Assembly (NCBI GenBank): GCA_024698045.1
Contig: JAILRS010000032.1
Location: forward strand, 1 to 63,418
DNA length: 63,418 nt
From: Selenomonadaceae bacterium
GTDB taxonomy: Bacteria > Bacillota > Negativicutes > Selenomonadales > Selenomonadaceae
Direction: 5' to 3'
Shown here: one piece after another, positions 53,609-61,858 of the stretch
How positions within the stretch are numbered: position 1 is the stretch's first letter
Layout: each line of letters opens with the position of its first letter
The notes under the pieces: model-generated
The model's input: only the letters and a program-made list of their open reading frames with translations
Database searches by the model: none
Told to the model about the DNA's origin: nothing
Position numbers and translations under genes: made by a program

Positions 53609-54867
53609 ATCGGCGCACGTTTATAAAAGCAACTGCCTTTAGTGTCGCCGCGTTGCTTACCGGTTGCAAATCTAAAAATAATTCTTCGTTGCCCGATATA
53701 AAATTTCTGCGGCAGATTATAACCAAAGATATAAACGTAGAACGCTGTATCATGTGGCAAACGGATTTACCGATGACCGAGCCACGCGTTGAAATTGCAA
53801 TCAAGGGAAAATCAATCGGAGCTTTTTCGGCGCAAGATTCTTCTTTCGCAGACGATAAAAAAAATGTCAATCAATACACTGCGCAGATTTACGGGCTTGA
53901 CGAAAAAAAATCCTACGAATACCGAATTATCGACGGCGATGCATTCGGCGATTGGTATCCGCTTAAACAAAGTGCGGACGATAAATTAAAAGTAATAATT
54001 TTTCCCGATTCGCAGTGCGGCGGCGATTACGATACTTGGGGCGAAATTGCAAACAATGCTTTCGAGCGAAATCCCGACGCGGAATTTTTTATCAACGTGG
54101 GCGATTTGGTCGACAACGGTGAAGATTCTGCGCAGTGGCAAGATTGGTTTGAGCAGATTGAAGATTATACATCGATAATTCCGTTCGCGCCCGTTATGGG
54201 CAATCACGAAACTTATTCGCGCGATTGGCAAACGCGTCAACCGATTGCTTACCTTAATTATTTCGAGCCGCCCGATAATGAAGTTCCCGAATTCGCTCGA
54301 AGATTTTATTCTTTTGATTGCGGTTCGGTACACTTTGCGATATTGGACAGCCAATGGGAAGAGTTGGATAATTTCAGACCGAATTTAAGAGCCAAAGAAA
54401 TTGAGTGGTTACGGCGCGATATGCAAGCCACAAATAAACCGTGGAAAGTTGTCTTTATACATAAGGATGTTTTGCAGTACAGAATTAATAATCGTCCCGA
54501 CAGGCAAGAAGGTTTTTCGGATGTCGGGAAGATTTTTATGCCGGAATTTGAATCATTGGGCGTTGATGTAGTTTTCACGGGACATCTTCACACTTATCGC
54601 AATCGCGGTCGCTTGAAAAATTTCCGTGAAGACGAAACGGGCACACTTTACATTTTGACGGGCGTTTGCGGTAATGTTCGCTACGACAAACTTTGGATAA
54701 ATCACGCGCTCGATAAATATGTCGCGCCGCAACCCGAAACGGGTAATTACTTGACGATGAGCGTTGACGCTAAAACTTTGACTGTAAAATGTTTTCTTCC
54801 CGACGGGAAAATGATTGATGAAACCGTTCTGACGAAAGGAGACAAATTATATGATGAATATTACTAA
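53605..54867 (+). CDS. Tat-type lipoprotein metallophosphoesterase (purple acid phosphatase-like)
   Basis: 420 residues. The signal MNRRTFIKATAFSVAALLTGC combines a twin-arginine pair and a lipobox (Cys21). An Fn3-like N-terminal domain (about 30-125) is followed by a calcineurin-like fold with metal-binding segments FPDSQCGG, INVGDLVDNG, VMGNHE, VFIHKD and FTGHLHTY. It probably hydrolyses phosphate esters outside the cytoplasm; with the phytase at 36 kb it could serve phosphate release. It starts with TTG 53605, coupled to the CinA-like gene. Confidence 0.88.
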   Translation: MNRRTFIKATAFSVAALLTGCKSKNNSSLPDIKFLRQIITKDINVERCIMWQTDLPMTEPRVEIAIKGKSIGAFSAQDSSFADDKKNVNQYTAQIYGLDEKKSYEYRIIDGDAFGDWYPLKQSADDKLKVIIFPDSQCGGDYDTWGEIANNAFERNPDAEFFINVGDLVDNGEDSAQWQDWFEQIEDYTSIIPFAPVMGNHETYSRDWQTRQPIAYLNYFEPPDNEVPEFARRFYSFDCGSVHFAILDSQWEELDNFRPNLRAKEIEWLRRDMQATNKPWKVVFIHKDVLQYRINNRPDRQEGFSDVGKIFMPEFESLGVDVVFTGHLHTYRNRGRLKNFREDETGTLYILTGVCGNVRYDKLWINHALDKYVAPQPETGNYLTMSVDAKTLTVKCFLPDGKMIDETVLTKGDKLYDEYY

Positions 54868-55405
54868 GACGTTGGGAATATTTTTGACAGCGATAATTTT
54901 TTTCGCGGCAATCGGTTCCGTCGCTCATGCAAACAGTTTAAATCTGCGCGTGGGTGTTCTGATTATCGGCGGCACCGAATTTAAAGTCGATGAATATTAC
55001 AAGGCGATAAAGAGCACGATTAAACCGGCAAGCAAAGCAAAACTTGTCATAGGCAACGATATTCAGACGCTGTATAAAAAATATTGGCTCAAACGCGGTT
55101 ACATAGGCGAACAGGAGCCGCAGAAGAGCGATTTGATTAATTTCACGGCGGCAAGTGGTTGCGACAAAGTTATCGTCCTTATAATTTCGGATTCGATGGT
55201 AGACAAGCATAACAACCCGAGCAGCCGCGAAAAGGATAGAATTTCTGTGCAGATGGATGCCTATCTTTGCACGTCGACGGATGTTATTGATGTTTATTCT
55301 GCGAACTGCGACGAGAAATCAAAGACCAGTAGTTTGCGCGCGCGACTGGGTGCCTTTAAAAATTGTTTGAAGGAAATAAGTAAATCGCTCAATCAAGAAA
55401 TTTGA
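54851..55405 (+). CDS. Exported protein of unknown function
   Basis: 184 residues with a signal peptide (cleavage after AHA near 28). The mature part has LRVGVLIIGGTEFKVDEYYKAI, SGCDKVIVLIISDSMVD and a C-terminal Lys-rich helix: an alternating beta/alpha pattern as in small ligand-binding folds, but I recognise no family. AAAGGAG lies 9 nt before the ATG, inside the preceding gene (17-nt overlap). It is followed by the ABC gene after 13 nt. Confidence 0.65.
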   Translation: MMNITKTLGIFLTAIIFFAAIGSVAHANSLNLRVGVLIIGGTEFKVDEYYKAIKSTIKPASKAKLVIGNDIQTLYKKYWLKRGYIGEQEPQKSDLINFTAASGCDKVIVLIISDSMVDKHNNPSSREKDRISVQMDAYLCTSTDVIDVYSANCDEKSKTSSLRARLGAFKNCLKEISKSLNQEI

Positions 55406-55418
55406 GGAGGTTATAAAA

Positions 55419-56954
55419 ATCTTAGCGTCGATAAAATCCGAACGCAAAATCCTCGGCGAAATTGTCACGTGCAAAGTCGTCGAAGGATTTTTTATTTTGC
55501 TGACCGCCGCAATGTTGGTTATGTTCGTCGATACAACTTCGGAAAAATTTTTAGCGTTGACGGCAACATTTTTTATCGGGCGGTTAATCTTGAGCGGAAT
55601 GACGGAAAAATTTTTGGCGCGACTTTCGGCGAAGGTACAGATAAAATTTCGGCGGCAAATACATGCGCAGATTTTTTCACGGGAAATTTCGAGCGGCGAA
55701 CTTTTAACGCTGATATTCGATACGGTAAAATCACTGGACGAATTTTTTTTGAAGGTTGCTCCGCACATATTTTCGGCGATAATTTTCCTGCCGCTGTTTT
55801 TAATTTGCGCGGCTGTAGTCGATTGGATAACGACGGCGATTTTGCTGATAACATTGCCGATAGCTCCGCTGATGTTGTGGCTAATCGGTAAGGCGACGGC
55901 GGAAAAAAATTCGCGAGCATGGCAGGAGTTACAGAAACTCAACGGAGATTTTCGGGAATTGTTGACGGCGATAACGACACTGAAAATGTTCGGGCGAATG
56001 GAGACGGGCGCGATGAAAATCCGCGAATCGTCGCAAAAATCTTCGGCTGCCACTCTCGATGTTTTGAAATTGGCATTTGTATCGTCATTTGCTTTGGAAT
56101 TAATTACGACACTGTCAATCGCACTTGTCGCGGTAACTTTGGGCTTGCGACTTGTTTCGGACGATGCGGAATTTCGAGCGGCGTTATTCCTACTGTTAAT
56201 TGCTCCCGAATTTTTTATGCCCGTACGCAAATTCGGTGTGGCATTCCATGTGATAATTTCGGCGCGTTCATCTCTTGACAGGTTGAAAAAATTTTTAATC
56301 ACGGCTGAAAAAATCGGCGGAACTTCGGAAAAAATTTTAATGCCGCCGACTATTTCGTTGACCGCCGTAAATTTTGTTTACCCGAAAAAAATATCGCCGA
56401 CGCTGAAGGATATCAACATGACATTCGCGCGCGGAAAAATCACGGCGTTAATCGGCGATTCGGGCGCGGGAAAATCGACGCTGTTGAAAATTTTATCCGG
56501 AATATTACAGCCGACGACGGGCGAAATTTTTTGGAATGATTTACCTACTTCGCACATGGAAAAAAATTCGCGGCTGTCTAAAATTTCCTACGTGCCACAA
56601 GCTCCGCATCTGTTTACAACAAATCTGCGCAATAACTTCACAATGTTTGACGCGCTCGACGATAAACGATTGTCGAAACTTTTGACCGCGTTGAATTTGT
56701 CGACTTTGGATTTAAACGCGCCGCAGAAATTGAGCCGCGGACAACTTCAACGACTCGGAATAATTCGCGCACTGCTCAAAGATACGCCGATAATTTTGCT
56801 AGACGAACCGACAGCCGGATTAGACGACGAGACCGAACAAAAAGTCCTTACGCTGATAAAAAATTTCTCGACACGCCGCACGATTATTATTGCCACTCAC
56901 AGACTTTCCGTCATAAATTTCGCCGACGAAGTAAAGCGCATTACACCGCCGTAA
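55419..56954 (+). CDS. CydD-like ABC transporter half-molecule
   Basis: 511 residues from the proposed ATC start: a six-span membrane domain (about 15-270) and an ATPase domain with Walker A GDSGAGKST (about 346-354), signature LSRGQ (Arg in place of the usual Gly), Walker B IILLDEPTAGLD and ATHRL. It resembles the CydD/CydC thiol exporters, but no second half is present, so it may form a homodimer. The frame is open upstream of the first TTG (55497), with plausible protein sequence back to ATC 55419. That codon is 8 nt after AGGAGG, and no ATG, GTG or TTG lies between. Confidence 0.82.
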   Translation: MLASIKSERKILGEIVTCKVVEGFFILLTAAMLVMFVDTTSEKFLALTATFFIGRLILSGMTEKFLARLSAKVQIKFRRQIHAQIFSREISSGELLTLIFDTVKSLDEFFLKVAPHIFSAIIFLPLFLICAAVVDWITTAILLITLPIAPLMLWLIGKATAEKNSRAWQELQKLNGDFRELLTAITTLKMFGRMETGAMKIRESSQKSSAATLDVLKLAFVSSFALELITTLSIALVAVTLGLRLVSDDAEFRAALFLLLIAPEFFMPVRKFGVAFHVIISARSSLDRLKKFLITAEKIGGTSEKILMPPTISLTAVNFVYPKKISPTLKDINMTFARGKITALIGDSGAGKSTLLKILSGILQPTTGEIFWNDLPTSHMEKNSRLSKISYVPQAPHLFTTNLRNNFTMFDALDDKRLSKLLTALNLSTLDLNAPQKLSRGQLQRLGIIRALLKDTPIILLDEPTAGLDDETEQKVLTLIKNFSTRRTIIIATHRLSVINFADEVKRITPP

Positions 56955-57004
56955 TTTCTACACGAAGATTATCAAAATTTTTTGATACAACATGCAGTCA
57001 AGTC

Positions 57005-57033
57005 TTGTAAGAAATAAATTTTCGTGGTATTAT
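57005..57033 (+). promoter_or_regulatory. Promoter of the 6S RNA candidate
   Basis: TTGTAA (57005-57010), a 17-nt spacer and TATTAT (57028-57033); the predicted start is near 57040. Confidence 0.6.
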
Positions 57034-57039
57034 TTTTAT

Positions 57040-57230
57040 CAAGAAGGGACTATCTGGGGTGTACGACGACTTTGTTAATGTCTAACCTACATTAATTTCA
57101 GGGTACTTGATTTGAGTCGGAAGATGGAGAATTGTCCGCGTGGCAAGTAACAGACGCCGAACTTAGGGTGCCCACCTGCGAGTAAGCAGGTCTAGACATT
57201 TAAAGGAAGCGGCATTTTGGATCCCTTTTT
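57040..57230 (+). ncRNA. ssrS: 6S RNA candidate
   Basis: About 190 nt, unfilled by any gene. The ends pair as in 6S RNA: ATCTGGGGTGT (57052-57062) with GCATTTTGGAT (57212-57222), and outside it AAGGG with CCCTT. GTGTACG on the 5' side and GCGGCAT on the 3' side match the closing-stem motifs of known 6S RNAs. A small hairpin, ACCTGC/GCAGGT (57174-57190), stands where many 6S RNAs have one beside the central bubble. 6S RNA binds SigA-RNA polymerase in stationary phase. It has its own promoter and a terminator. Confidence 0.7.
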
Positions 57231-57232
57231 CA

Positions 57233-57268
57233 GAAAAGATTGTCGGTGTATATCGACAGTCTTTTCTT
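57233..57268 (+). terminator. Terminator after the 6S RNA candidate
   Basis: AAAAGA-TGTCG pairs with CGACA-TCTTTT (57234-57265, one mismatch), followed by CTTGCTTTT. Confidence 0.65.
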
Positions 57269-57313
57269 GCTTTTGGGCTGAAAAATGTATAAACTACACC
57301 CGAGGTGATTGAC

Positions 57314-57769
57314 ATGGCAGTAAAAATCGGAAGCGGCGGAATCCCGTCATCTCCGTTGGAATTATTGAGATCTACGACAGAACATCCGCACGATAAAGAA
57401 TTGTCGTTTGAAACGGAATTAATGGAGCAACAAAGCGAAGGCGTTTCCCATGAAGAAATGGAGGCAATGCTAAAGAAAATCGACGAGCAAGCCGCCAGAT
57501 TGAGTAAGACGCCGACATATGAAGAATTGAAAGAATATCGCACGCTGATAAAAGATTTTGTCGGGGCGGCGGTAAGCAACATGTACGAAGTGCACACATC
57601 TGCCGGTTGGGACAGAATGGGGCGGCAACGCGTTTACACTACGATAAGAAAGATTGACAGAAAACTCGAGGACATGGCGGAAAAAATTCGTTTGGGACAA
57701 TCTGCGCAGCTAGATGTAATTGCGGCGCACGATGCCATTCGCGGCATGTTGGTTGATATCTATATGTGA
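57314..57769 (+). CDS. yaaR: YaaR family protein (DUF327)
   Basis: 151 residues, helical, with EELKEYRTLIKDFVGAAVSNMYEVHTSAGWDRMGRQRVYTTIRKIDRKLEDMAE, the DUF327 core. In Bacillus yaaR also precedes holB and yaaT. Function unknown. GAGGTGA lies 5 nt before ATG 57314. holB begins 4 nt after its stop. Confidence 0.85.
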   Translation: MAVKIGSGGIPSSPLELLRSTTEHPHDKELSFETELMEQQSEGVSHEEMEAMLKKIDEQAARLSKTPTYEELKEYRTLIKDFVGAAVSNMYEVHTSAGWDRMGRQRVYTTIRKIDRKLEDMAEKIRLGQSAQLDVIAAHDAIRGMLVDIYM

Positions 57770-57773
57770 GCCA

Positions 57774-58775
57774 ATGGAAAATTTTAAATTAAGTTGGGAA
57801 AAATTAATCGGGCACGCGGCGACGGTTAAATATCTGCGCAAATGTATAGCCGAAGAAAAATTTCCGCATGCGGTGATATTTTCGGGCGCGGAAGGTATCG
57901 GCAAAAGATTATCGGCGGAAATATGTGCGGCGGCTTTGTTGTGCGATAATCCCGTCGACGGAAAACCTTGCGGCACTTGCGAAAATTGTCATCTGGTCGC
58001 GGCGCATACTCATCCCGATTTTTACGTCGTGGAGCCGGAAGAAACAAAGACTGTACGCAATATAAAAATCGGACAAATTCGCGCAATGCAAGCCGAAGCA
58101 ATTCTGCGCCCGATAAATTCGTCGCGGCGCGTGGTGATAATCGACGGAGCAGAATTGATGAACACGGCGGCGGCTAATTCCTTACTCAAGACGATTGAAG
58201 AACCGCCGAGCCAAACAATTTTCATTTTGCTGACACCGAATCGCTCAACATTATTAATGACAATCCGTTCGCGCTGTCTTTCGATTAACTTTGAAAAATT
58301 GGAGACGGATGAAATTCGCGCGGCATTGATATCGCAGGGTACGGACGCGGAAGAAGCCGATAGACTTGCGATAATATCGAGCGGCAGTTTGGGTCGTGCA
58401 CTCAAGTTGAAAGATTCGGGCGGATTGCAGATGCGCGAAGAGGCACTGTCGGCATTGGAAAAAATTTCCCAATCAAGATTAACGAACGAAGATATATTCA
58501 AGACGGGCGAAACGGTAAAAGAATGGTCGCGCGATAATTTTGCGGACTTCATGGTATACATGCAAAAAATTTTACGCGATATATCTTTCGCCGAAATTTC
58601 CGCGCCGTACAATCCCGATTTATCTTCACGAATAAGCAACATAAAATTATCCGAACGAAAAATTTTCGCGATGATTGAATTGGGCGCGCAATTTTACAGA
58701 CGTCTGCAGTCCAATGCGAATTTGCGATTGTTGGCGGAAGCGTACTTGTTTCGGCTCAGAGAATTATCGAAATGA
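57774..58775 (+). CDS. holB: DNA polymerase III delta' subunit
   Basis: 333 residues of the clamp-loader AAA+ family: P-loop position GAEGIGKR (38-45), zinc-binding Cys57/66/69/72 (CGTCENC), IDGAELMNTAAANSLLKTIEEPP, and the sensor segment TIRSRC. It is the part of the clamp loader that opens the sliding clamp. ATG 57774 directly follows the yaaR stop. The order yaaR-holB-PSP1-trmN6 matches the Bacillus block. Confidence 0.93.
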   Translation: MENFKLSWEKLIGHAATVKYLRKCIAEEKFPHAVIFSGAEGIGKRLSAEICAAALLCDNPVDGKPCGTCENCHLVAAHTHPDFYVVEPEETKTVRNIKIGQIRAMQAEAILRPINSSRRVVIIDGAELMNTAAANSLLKTIEEPPSQTIFILLTPNRSTLLMTIRSRCLSINFEKLETDEIRAALISQGTDAEEADRLAIISSGSLGRALKLKDSGGLQMREEALSALEKISQSRLTNEDIFKTGETVKEWSRDNFADFMVYMQKILRDISFAEISAPYNPDLSSRISNIKLSERKIFAMIELGAQFYRRLQSNANLRLLAEAYLFRLRELSK

Positions 58776-58799
58776 GCAACGAATTTAGGGGTGTGATTT

Positions 58800-59867
58800 G
58801 TGCAAGTAATAGGAGTCAGATTTAAAAAGGCAGGAAAAATATATTTCTACGAACCGACGGAAGAAGATATAGCGAAAGGCGATTGGGTAATCGTGGAATC
58901 GCCGCGCGGATTGGAATGCGCACAAGTAGTGGTTGCGCCGCGCGAATTGGTGCGCCCGGAAAATTCAACCGAAGACGAAGAAACGGATACGCCGATAGTA
59001 AAAATTTTCCGCAAGGCAACCGACGAAGATTTGCGGCAGATGGAAGAAAATCATTTAGACGAAAAACGCGCCTTTGATATCTGTGCGCAGAAAATTTTAG
59101 AACACAATTTGCCGATGAAATTAATCAACGTTGAATTTACATTTGACGTGAACAAAATGATTTTCTTCTTTACGGCGGACGGACGAGTAGATTTTCGCGA
59201 ATTGGTAAGAGATTTGGCGGCGGTGTTCCGCACACGAATAGAATTGCGTCAAGTCGGTGTACGTGACGAGGCAAAATTAATCGGAGGAATGGGCGGCTGC
59301 GGTCGTCCTCTTTGTTGTGCTACATTCCTCGGCGATTTTATTCCCGTGTCCATTCGTATGGCTAAGGATCAAAATTTGGCACTCAATCCGACAAAAATTT
59401 CGGGCGTATGCGGTCGACTGATGTGCTGTCTCAAATTTGAAAATGATTTGTATTGCGAAAATTGTCATGCTCCGACTGTAAGTTACAAACCGAATCAGGG
59501 CGACAGAGTTGTCACGCAGGACGGCGAAGGCAAAGTCGTTTCCGTGAGTTTTTCGCGTAGGAACGCAACAATTTTACTGGATACAAGCAAGACGGTTGTC
59601 ATCGGTTGGGAAGATTTAATTCCCGTCAACAACGAAGAGAATACCAATATCGAAGAGCCGACTAACATTGCGGAAGAAAATGATAAGCCCGAAGAACAAC
59701 AGTCAAAACGTCCTGCGCAGGAAAAAAATTCTCGCAAGACAGACGGCTTTAATAAATATTACAACCGTAATAATCATGCCGACAGTGTAGATGCGGATAC
59801 GAAACCAGATAGACCGCCGCGGCAACGTGATAAAACACGCAGACCGTCGAAAAGGAATCCGCGATGA
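58800..59867 (+). CDS. PSP1-domain protein (YaaT/RicT family)
   Basis: 355 residues. The PSP1 core (about 1-250) has GVRFKKAGKIYFYEP, GGMGGCGRPLCCATFLGDF, and CGRLMCCLKFE...YCENCH, whose cysteines may bind Fe-S as in the Ric complex. A long basic, disordered tail (about 270-355) rich in Glu, Lys and Arg follows. RicT acts with RicA and RicF in RNA processing in Bacillus; the partners are not in the window. It starts with GTG 58800 after AGGGGTG. It overlaps trmN6 by 4 nt. Confidence 0.9.
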   Translation: MQVIGVRFKKAGKIYFYEPTEEDIAKGDWVIVESPRGLECAQVVVAPRELVRPENSTEDEETDTPIVKIFRKATDEDLRQMEENHLDEKRAFDICAQKILEHNLPMKLINVEFTFDVNKMIFFFTADGRVDFRELVRDLAAVFRTRIELRQVGVRDEAKLIGGMGGCGRPLCCATFLGDFIPVSIRMAKDQNLALNPTKISGVCGRLMCCLKFENDLYCENCHAPTVSYKPNQGDRVVTQDGEGKVVSVSFSRRNATILLDTSKTVVIGWEDLIPVNNEENTNIEEPTNIAEENDKPEEQQSKRPAQEKNSRKTDGFNKYYNRNNHADSVDADTKPDRPPRQRDKTRRPSKRNPR

Positions 59868-60604
59868 ATGCCGCAGATTATTTGTCCCCGGACGAACGGA
59901 TTGATGACTTGATGCGTTCGGGACGCACGATTATTCAAAGAGAAGACGAATTTTGTTTCTCGATGGATGCGGTTTTAATCGCGCACTTCCCGAAATTTAA
60001 GAGTAATGCAAGAGTTTTGGATTTGGGTACGGGTACGGGCGTTATACCGCTCCTGATTGCCGATAACGTCAAAGAAATCTGCGCAATCGAATTGAATCAC
60101 GAATCCGCCGATATGGCGCGTCGCAGTATCGAGATGAATAATTTGACCAATAAAATTTCTGTGGTCGAGGGCGATTATCGCGAACATCGAAAAATTTTTC
60201 GCGCGGAAAGTTTTGATTTGGTTATAGCCAATCCGCCGTATACACCCGTGCCGAACGGCGAAGCAAACAGAATCGGCGGAATAGCTCGAGCGCGTCATGA
60301 ATTTACCGCCACGCTTGAAGATGTTGTCACTGCCGCGCGCTACGTCCTCAAATTTCACGGCGTCTTTTGTATGATTCATTCGGCTATGCGTTTATCCGAA
60401 ATTATTGACGCTCTGCGCCGTCATCAAATGGAACCGAAACGACTGCGAATGATTCACCCAAAGGCAGGGCGCGACGCAAATCTTGTCATGATTGAGGCTC
60501 TTGTAGGCGGCAATATCGGTAACTTGAAAGTTATGCCGCCGCTAATCGTTCACGAAGACAACGGATCTTATACCGAAGAAATTTATAAAATCTACAACGA
60601 GTAA
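59864..60604 (+). CDS. trmN6: tRNA1(Val) adenine(37)-N6-methyltransferase family protein
   Basis: 246 residues. Motif I is VLDLGTGTGVIPLL, the adenine-binding NPPY motif is in LVIANPPYTPV, and MDAVLIAHFP near the N-terminus is typical of the YfiC/YabB group that methylates A37 of tRNA. AAAGGAA lies before the ATG inside the preceding gene. A terminator follows. Confidence 0.9.
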   Translation: MNAADYLSPDERIDDLMRSGRTIIQREDEFCFSMDAVLIAHFPKFKSNARVLDLGTGTGVIPLLIADNVKEICAIELNHESADMARRSIEMNNLTNKISVVEGDYREHRKIFRAESFDLVIANPPYTPVPNGEANRIGGIARARHEFTATLEDVVTAARYVLKFHGVFCMIHSAMRLSEIIDALRRHQMEPKRLRMIHPKAGRDANLVMIEALVGGNIGNLKVMPPLIVHEDNGSYTEEIYKIYNE

Positions 60605-60606
60605 AC

Positions 60607-60645
60607 AAAAAAGCATCTCCCGATTTTTTCGGAAGGTGCTTTTAA
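60607..60645. terminator. Terminator after trmN6
   Basis: AAAGCATCT-CCGA pairs with TCGG-AGGTGCTTT around TTTT, with TTTTAATTTT after it and an A-run before it. It can also end a short minus-strand transcript. Confidence 0.8.
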
Positions 60646-60665
60646 TTTTCAGCTTGATATCTTCG

Positions 60666-60740
60666 TCAATCACTGTAGCGCCGATTTTTATTTTGCTCTT
60701 GAGATATACGCAAATTTTTTTCAGCCTTAACATTTTTCAT
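60666..60740 (-). CDS. Possible 24-residue small protein
   Basis: On the minus strand AAAAGGAG lies 9 nt before an ATG (60740) that opens a 24-codon frame ending in TGA at 60666. The product is very polar (7 Lys/Arg and 5 Asn). It has a promoter (60781-60808) and a terminator (60607-60645), a complete small transcription unit. It could instead be a leader or an sRNA with a chance frame. No family recognised. Confidence 0.35.
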   Translation of the reverse strand: MKNVKAEKNLRISQEQNKNRRYSD

Positions 60741-60780
60741 TGTCGTTATCTCCTTTTACGGCGCGATTATTTTCAGAGCG

Positions 60781-60808
60781 ATTATATCAACAAAAAAAAC
60801 CGCGACAA
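60781..60808 (-). promoter_or_regulatory. Promoter of the small minus-strand unit
   Basis: TTGTCG (60808-60803), a 16-nt spacer and TATAAT (60786-60781) on the minus strand. The -35 lies within the terminator of the gene before it. Confidence 0.45.
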
Positions 60809-60826
60809 GTTAATCGCGGTCTTTTT
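60790..60826 (-). terminator. Terminator of the MBL-rubredoxin gene
   Basis: Minus-strand ACCGCG (60820-60815) pairs with CGCGGT (60804-60799), followed by eight T residues. Confidence 0.75.
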
Positions 60827-60857
60827 AGCGTAGAAATTTATTTTTGCGCAGGAAATT

Positions 60858-61766
60858 TTATGCTTTAACGAAAACGGAAGCCGGTTGTTTGCAACGCGGA
60901 CATTTTTCGGGCGGTTCATCGCCGAAATGTTCATAGCCGCAAACAGTGCAGACCCATTTTGTGCCGCTGACTTTCTTAGGTTCGTCGGCGATTTTTTCCG
61001 CCGCAGGTTTTTCGTCGACATCGGGCAGTTTCATAATTTTTTGCGCGTCGAGATTTTCGTAACCTAAGGGCGTATGTGTCGAAAGGTAAACTGTATCATT
61101 TTCCTTGATAAACGCGCGGACTCTATCCAAAGTATCACGCGCGGCATTTAAATCCTCAAAGACGACCGACAATTTATTTTCTATTAAAGCCTCGTCGGTG
61201 TAAGTGACATCGCCGTGAATCATGTAAAATTTGTCGCCGTCCTCGACGATAGCGATGCTGTTACCTTTGGTGTGACCGGGCGCGAAAATGTAATAAACTC
61301 CGTCGGCGATTTTTTGACACGCGTCGAAATTTTTATAAGCTCCGTCGGTGAAATCGACACGGACTATATTATCGCCCTCTAATTTCATATCATCTGCTTC
61401 AATGCGCGAAATATAAATCTTAGCGTTCGGGAAAGCGCGAAGTTCGCCTGTATGATCGGGATGTTTATGCGTGACCAAAATTTTTGAAACTTGTTCGGGC
61501 TGATATCCTGCCGCTTTGAGCGCGTCGACATAATTTTTAATTTTATCGCCCATTGTTATCATTGAATCTTTTGTCACGGGGATTTCTGTTTCGGCAGGCA
61601 TACCCGTATCAACGAGAATGATTTCTTTACCCGTATCGATAACGAAATTTTGCAGACTTGAGCGAAGTTTTTCTTCTTTGATAGAACCTTCGGGCAGACC
61701 GCCGCCGCATGCAAACGATTTCATCATGAATCCACCGTCGTAAAGTTTAACCGCAGAAATTTTCAT
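60858..61766 (-). CDS. Metallo-beta-lactamase hydrolase with C-terminal rubredoxin domain
   Basis: 302 residues from ATG 61766 (GGGAGG 9 nt upstream). The MBL domain has THKHPDH (99-105), GHTKG (His165) and HGD (184-186), as in lactonase-like hydrolases. The C-terminal rubredoxin has CTVCGYEHFGDEPPEKCPRC. The frame is open upstream to TTG 61862, which overlaps the stop of the previous gene (TTGA). That extension would add 32 residues beginning NQRNFIKTAGIITVSLMI, much like a degenerate twin-arginine signal. A redox or oxygen-defence role is likely from the rubredoxin and neighbours. It is not a flavodiiron protein, since no flavodoxin domain is present. Confidence 0.82.
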   Translation of the reverse strand: MKISAVKLYDGGFMMKSFACGGGLPEGSIKEEKLRSSLQNFVIDTGKEIILVDTGMPAETEIPVTKDSMITMGDKIKNYVDALKAAGYQPEQVSKILVTHKHPDHTGELRAFPNAKIYISRIEADDMKLEGDNIVRVDFTDGAYKNFDACQKIADGVYYIFAPGHTKGNSIAIVEDGDKFYMIHGDVTYTDEALIENKLSVVFEDLNAARDTLDRVRAFIKENDTVYLSTHTPLGYENLDAQKIMKLPDVDEKPAAEKIADEPKKVSGTKWVCTVCGYEHFGDEPPEKCPRCKQPASVFVKA

Positions 61767-61858
61767 TTTGTCAGACCTCCCGATTGCGTTAACTGTTTTG
61801 CCGTCAATCATAAGACTTACCGTTATAATTCCGGCAGTCTTTATAAAATTACGCTGAT

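Noticed and set aside
60542..60733. A 63-codon minus-strand frame running into the 3' end of trmN6
   Set aside because: It reads through a strong terminator and has no ribosome site; the overlapping 24-codon frame has one.
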